From CAZXNF01 sp050741255 (GTDB lineage: Bacteria > Pseudomonadota > Gammaproteobacteria > Burkholderiales > SG8-41), in contig JBOIEQ010000003.1 in the NCBI GenBank assembly GCA_050741255.1, forward strand, positions 1 to 64,000: a stretch of DNA of 64,000 bases. Direction: 5' to 3'. Positions 61,600 to 64,000 of the stretch are shown piece after piece. Every line of letters begins with the position of its first letter. Position 1 is the first letter of the stretch. The notes beneath the pieces were generated by a model. The model ran no database searches and was not told the origin of the DNA. It was given only the letters and a program-made list of their open reading frames with translations. The translations under genes and the position numbers were made by a program.

Positions 61600-61812
61600 T
61601 TAGTTCGGTCGGGCGAGGATCTTGCTGTACAGGCGGTCGTATTCCTGTTTGGTGACGGCGCCTTCCTTCAGCGCGCGTTGCAAGTCGGTGAGTTCCTGGC
61701 CCTTGGAGATCGTCGTCGTGCCCTGCACGCGGACGTAGGTATCGCCGCCGCCGCAACCGGCGAGCGAGACAAGGGCAAAGGCGGCGAGGGCGATCCTGAT
61801 CGTGGTTTTCAT
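61600..61812 (-). CDS. Small SHOCT-like lipoprotein (copy 1)
   Basis: A 70-residue lipoprotein: MKTTIRIALAAFALVSLAGC with the lipobox Cys at residue 20, a Gly-rich spacer, and a C-terminal helix ELTDLQRALKEGAVTKQEYDRLYSKIL that fits the SHOCT pattern. GGGGAG precedes the ATG at 61812. It lies upstream of lemA in the same direction. Its sister is the next gene, 20 bases away. Confidence 0.8.
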   Translation of the reverse strand: MKTTIRIALAAFALVSLAGCGGGDTYVRVQGTTTISKGQELTDLQRALKEGAVTKQEYDRLYSKILARPN

Positions 61813-61832
61813 GTTGGGCTCCCCGTTCGCTT

Positions 61833-62045
61833 TCACTGGACGCTGTCGATGAGCGACTGCTTCTGGCGCTCGTAGTCGCGTTCGTTCAGCGCCCCGGAGT
61901 CGCGGGCTTTCTTGAGATCGATCAACTGTTGTCCGACCGACACGCTGACCGTGGGTTGCAGGACTTCGTTGCCACCGCAGCCGCCCACAAGCAAAGCAGT
62001 GGCCAGCGCAGCGGCAGTCAATGGTTGTCGCAGTCTCGTCATCAT
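61833..62045 (-). CDS. Small SHOCT-like lipoprotein (copy 2)
   Basis: A 70-residue lipoprotein with the same plan as its neighbour: signal, lipobox VGGC, a VSVSVGQQLIDLKKARDSGALNERDYERQKQSLI C-terminal region. The ATG at 62045 lies 6 bases after AAGGGAG; the ATG at 62051 is too close to that site. Sequence identity to copy 1 is limited to the C-terminal helix pattern (QxLxDLxxAxxxGAxxxxxYxR), so the duplication is old. Confidence 0.8.
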   Translation of the reverse strand: MMTRLRQPLTAAALATALLVGGCGGNEVLQPTVSVSVGQQLIDLKKARDSGALNERDYERQKQSLIDSVQ

Positions 62046-62118
62046 CGCCATCTCCCTTTTTGGGATCGATTATAGGCCCACGCTGTCGAGCGCGGACGGT
62101 GTGGGTGCCGGAGGCATG

Positions 62119-63207
62119 TCACCCCCGCTCGTTCAGAAATACGCGCGCCTGCTTTTCCCCATCGGCCATCAGCATCCCGATGTTTTCCGGACTGCGGTCG
62201 ATCTTGCTTTCGTAGTCGAGCTTGGCCTGCAGCTCCGCCGACATCTCGATGAACGGGATGTAATAGTCGCGATCCTCGGCGCCGGGATAGGCGCGTGGAA
62301 TGCGGATCGGTTCCTTCACGTCGAACTGTTGCAGGAATTCGGGGCGCAGCGCGTTGTTGCGCAGCAGGTCGTTGATGAAGGCGAGCGAGTCGAGGCCCTG
62401 GAACAGGGAGACGTTGCCGACCAGCTGGTTGCGGCGGTCGCCGATGGCTTCCGGCGCGCTCGGCACCCTGGCACACACGGTCGGATTGATCTTGATCACC
62501 CAGACTTCGTGCGGGATGTTCTGCCTGCCCACGTAAATCGGCCGGATGAGTTCCTTCACCGGCGGATTGTCGGAAAAAAGTCCGTCCCAGTAGGCGCCGC
62601 CGTCGAACTCCACGGCGGGAAAGATGTTGGGCACGGCGCAGGAGGAGAGGATGTGCTCCACGCGGATCTCGCCCGTGCGGGAGCTGAATTTGACGAGTTG
62701 CCCGGTCAGGATGTTGACGGCGCCGAGCAGGAGCGCCGGTCCGTCTTCGAGCGCCCCCCACCGCTTCAGCTCGCTGAAATCCATGTGTGCTTCGAGCAGG
62801 GCGCGCAGGTCGGTAAAGCGCGGACGAAACTTTGACGCCACGGCGCCGAACATCGACGTCAGCACGGGCGAGGACGGGCTGATGTTGAACTGGGGCATCT
62901 GGCCCCGGCTGACGGTGCGCATGGATTCCACGACGAACTGGTTGAACGCCTGCTCGGCGGGAGATTGCGCGGTGTTCTCGTTCCAGAACTCGATGATGCG
63001 GCGCCAGGGTTCGGGATCCTTCTTCGCGAGGGAGTACCAGGCGAGCGCGGCGCAGATCGAGCCGCCCGAGGTTCCGGACAGGCTGACGATGTTGAAGTCC
63101 TTGTGCACCCCCTCCTCGAACAATCCCTTCAGGACGCCGGCGGTGAAAGCGGTCTGGCTGCCGCCGCCCTGGCAGGCGATGGCGATTTTCGTTTTGGGTG
63201 TCGGCAT
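62119..63207 (-). CDS. Patatin-like phospholipase
   Basis: A 362-residue lipid hydrolase with a Ser-Asp dyad: oxyanion loop CQGGGSQTAFTAGVLKGL at the N-terminus, nucleophile Ser47 in GTSGGS, and Asp in FDGGAYWDGLFSDNPPV. No signal peptide or secretion domain, so it is intracellular. Start at 63207 has CAGGAA upstream. The frame extends further upstream without a start site. Confidence 0.9.
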   Translation of the reverse strand: MPTPKTKIAIACQGGGSQTAFTAGVLKGLFEEGVHKDFNIVSLSGTSGGSICAALAWYSLAKKDPEPWRRIIEFWNENTAQSPAEQAFNQFVVESMRTVSRGQMPQFNISPSSPVLTSMFGAVASKFRPRFTDLRALLEAHMDFSELKRWGALEDGPALLLGAVNILTGQLVKFSSRTGEIRVEHILSSCAVPNIFPAVEFDGGAYWDGLFSDNPPVKELIRPIYVGRQNIPHEVWVIKINPTVCARVPSAPEAIGDRRNQLVGNVSLFQGLDSLAFINDLLRNNALRPEFLQQFDVKEPIRIPRAYPGAEDRDYYIPFIEMSAELQAKLDYESKIDRSPENIGMLMADGEKQARVFLNERG

Positions 63208-63337
63208 GGGGGTGTTCCTGGAAATCGGACGGGAATCGGCAGCTTGCGGCGATGCTAACACCCACAGCGTACCCGGCGCGGTGCGCGCGTCCGCGTCACC
63301 CGCCAGCACCAGCACCAGCAGCGCATGCGCGACGGGG

Positions 63338-63892
63338 TCAGCCGCTGGTGGGGTCGCTCGAAGCTGCCGAGCGGACCTCATTTCCGATGATCTCCAGGAA
63401 CTGCTTCAGCTCCCGCCGGGTGCGCAAATGAAAAACGCGTTTGCGCTGCGCCGCTTCCGCTCCATAGGCCCTGTACTTTGGTGTCAGGTGACGATGACAA
63501 GGCCAGAGCACCCGGTAACTCTGGAGGGAACTGCTGATCACCGGGCTGCCTGCCGGCCAGCCCGGGGGGTCGACGAACAGCCCTTGAACCAGCCGCTTCG
63601 TGATCCACCAGGCATGCACGGCCAGCGGCAGGTCGACATGCACAAGGGTATCCGCTGCTTCGAATCGTTCCCAGGCGGGTTTGACGCTGTCGAAGCCGTC
63701 GATGATCCATTCGTCGCAGCGGATGAGCGCCGCATGCGCCTGAAGATATTCTTCCTGCGGGACGGCGATGCCCCCGGTCCGGAACTGCATTTTGTCGATC
63801 ACGTGCAGCGGCAGGCCGGTGATGGCCGCCAGTTCGCGGGCCAGCGTCGATTTGCCGCCACCCGCATTGCCGAAGATTGCCACTCGCTTCAT
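63338..63892 (-). CDS. P-loop kinase-like NTPase (DNA topology modulation FlaR type)
   Basis: A 184-residue protein with Walker A GNAGGGKST at residues 8-16, IDKMQFRTGG, CDEWIIDGFDSVKPAWERF and VHVDLPLAVHAWWITKRLV. This pattern is typical of the adenylate-kinase-like family annotated as FlaR. The physiological substrate is unknown. It is alone in orientation with the patatin (130-base gap). Nothing else is seen in the last 108 bases. Confidence 0.8.
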   Translation of the reverse strand: MKRVAIFGNAGGGKSTLARELAAITGLPLHVIDKMQFRTGGIAVPQEEYLQAHAALIRCDEWIIDGFDSVKPAWERFEAADTLVHVDLPLAVHAWWITKRLVQGLFVDPPGWPAGSPVISSSLQSYRVLWPCHRHLTPKYRAYGAEAAQRKRVFHLRTRRELKQFLEIIGNEVRSAASSDPTSG

Positions 63893-64000
63893 GCGGCCTG
63901 CCCGACTGGTCCGGTTCGGTTCCGTGCAACGGGAGGAAGCTTCCCCCTAAATCCGTTTGCCATCAATCCCTTGCCGGTGTGGGCCAACGCGGGCCCCGGT

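Overview
The window looks like a chromosomal segment of a high-GC betaproteobacterium, probably Burkholderiales or a relative. The evidence is the very high G+C by eye, the order hemA-prfA-prmC-grxD, the ubiC-ubiA-ubiD ubiquinone genes, a groESL operon preceded by a CIRCE element, and seven Bug-type (tripartite tricarboxylate transporter, TTT) periplasmic binding proteins, a receptor family strongly expanded in that group. No rRNA, CRISPR array, prophage or insertion sequence was found. There is one tRNA (tRNA-Phe).

Layout. 0-1.4 kb: the end of one acyl-CoA dehydrogenase and a complete second one, probably a heteromeric pair. 8.1-1.4 kb (minus strand): four envelope genes, encoding a large exported FecR-domain/coiled-coil protein, a subtilisin-like protease, a beta-barrel protein and a lipoprotein with a possible Cys-His-Asp triad. 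8.2-13.3 kb (plus): recG, ubiC, ubiA, ubiD. 13.3-18.1 kb: an AT-richer interval with several hairpins, a small outer-membrane barrel gene, dacB (PBP4), bioA and an unknown cytoplasmic protein. 18.1-20.5 kb: groES-groEL with an overlapping sigma32/sigma70-like promoter, a CIRCE operator and a strong terminator. 20.5-25.5 kb: a small membrane protein, tRNA-Phe, a 3-hydroxyacyl-CoA dehydrogenase, an M14 carboxypeptidase and a tandem pair of exported methyltransferase-like proteins.

25.5-38.2 kb is a mostly minus-strand catabolic region in which short sets of enzymes each carry a Bug receptor: (a) MaoC-like hydratase, CoA-transferase, receptor; (b) amidohydrolase, receptor, intradiol dioxygenase, receptor, small secreted protein; (c) receptor, CoA-transferase, CitE-like lyase, receptor. 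One plus-strand NMT1-like protein without a signal peptide lies inside it. No TctA/TctB membrane subunit is present, so the receptors must use a permease encoded elsewhere or act as sensors. The enzymes together suggest CoA-ester chemistry on small dicarboxylic or aromatic-derived acids, and prpB follows on the other strand.

39.2-43.1 kb: hemA-prfA-prmC-grxD, with an exact 31-nt tandem array of hairpins between prfA and prmC. 43.1-49.9 kb: two more receptors, an alpha/beta hydrolase, malonyl-CoA decarboxylase, a TauE/SafE permease and a GMC oxidoreductase. 50.0-57.6 kb: a mostly overlapping gene series encoding membrane protein, RDD, SpoIIM-like, DUF4129, DUF4350, MoxR ATPase and DUF58, the typical composition of MoxR-associated envelope clusters. 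Two different long inverted repeats flank the DUF58 gene. 57.7-64 kb: a hydroxyacid-oxoacid transhydrogenase, an alpha/beta hydrolase, LemA with an M48-like protein that has lost the HExxH motif, two sister SHOCT-like lipoproteins, a patatin and a P-loop kinase-like protein.

The points most worth a second look are the FecR/subtilisin/barrel/lipoprotein locus, the exported methyltransferase pair, the dead M48 partner of LemA, the modular receptor-enzyme sets, and the non-coding elements: the 31-nt hairpin array, the inverted repeats around DUF58, and a terminator downstream of ubiD with no visible gene.
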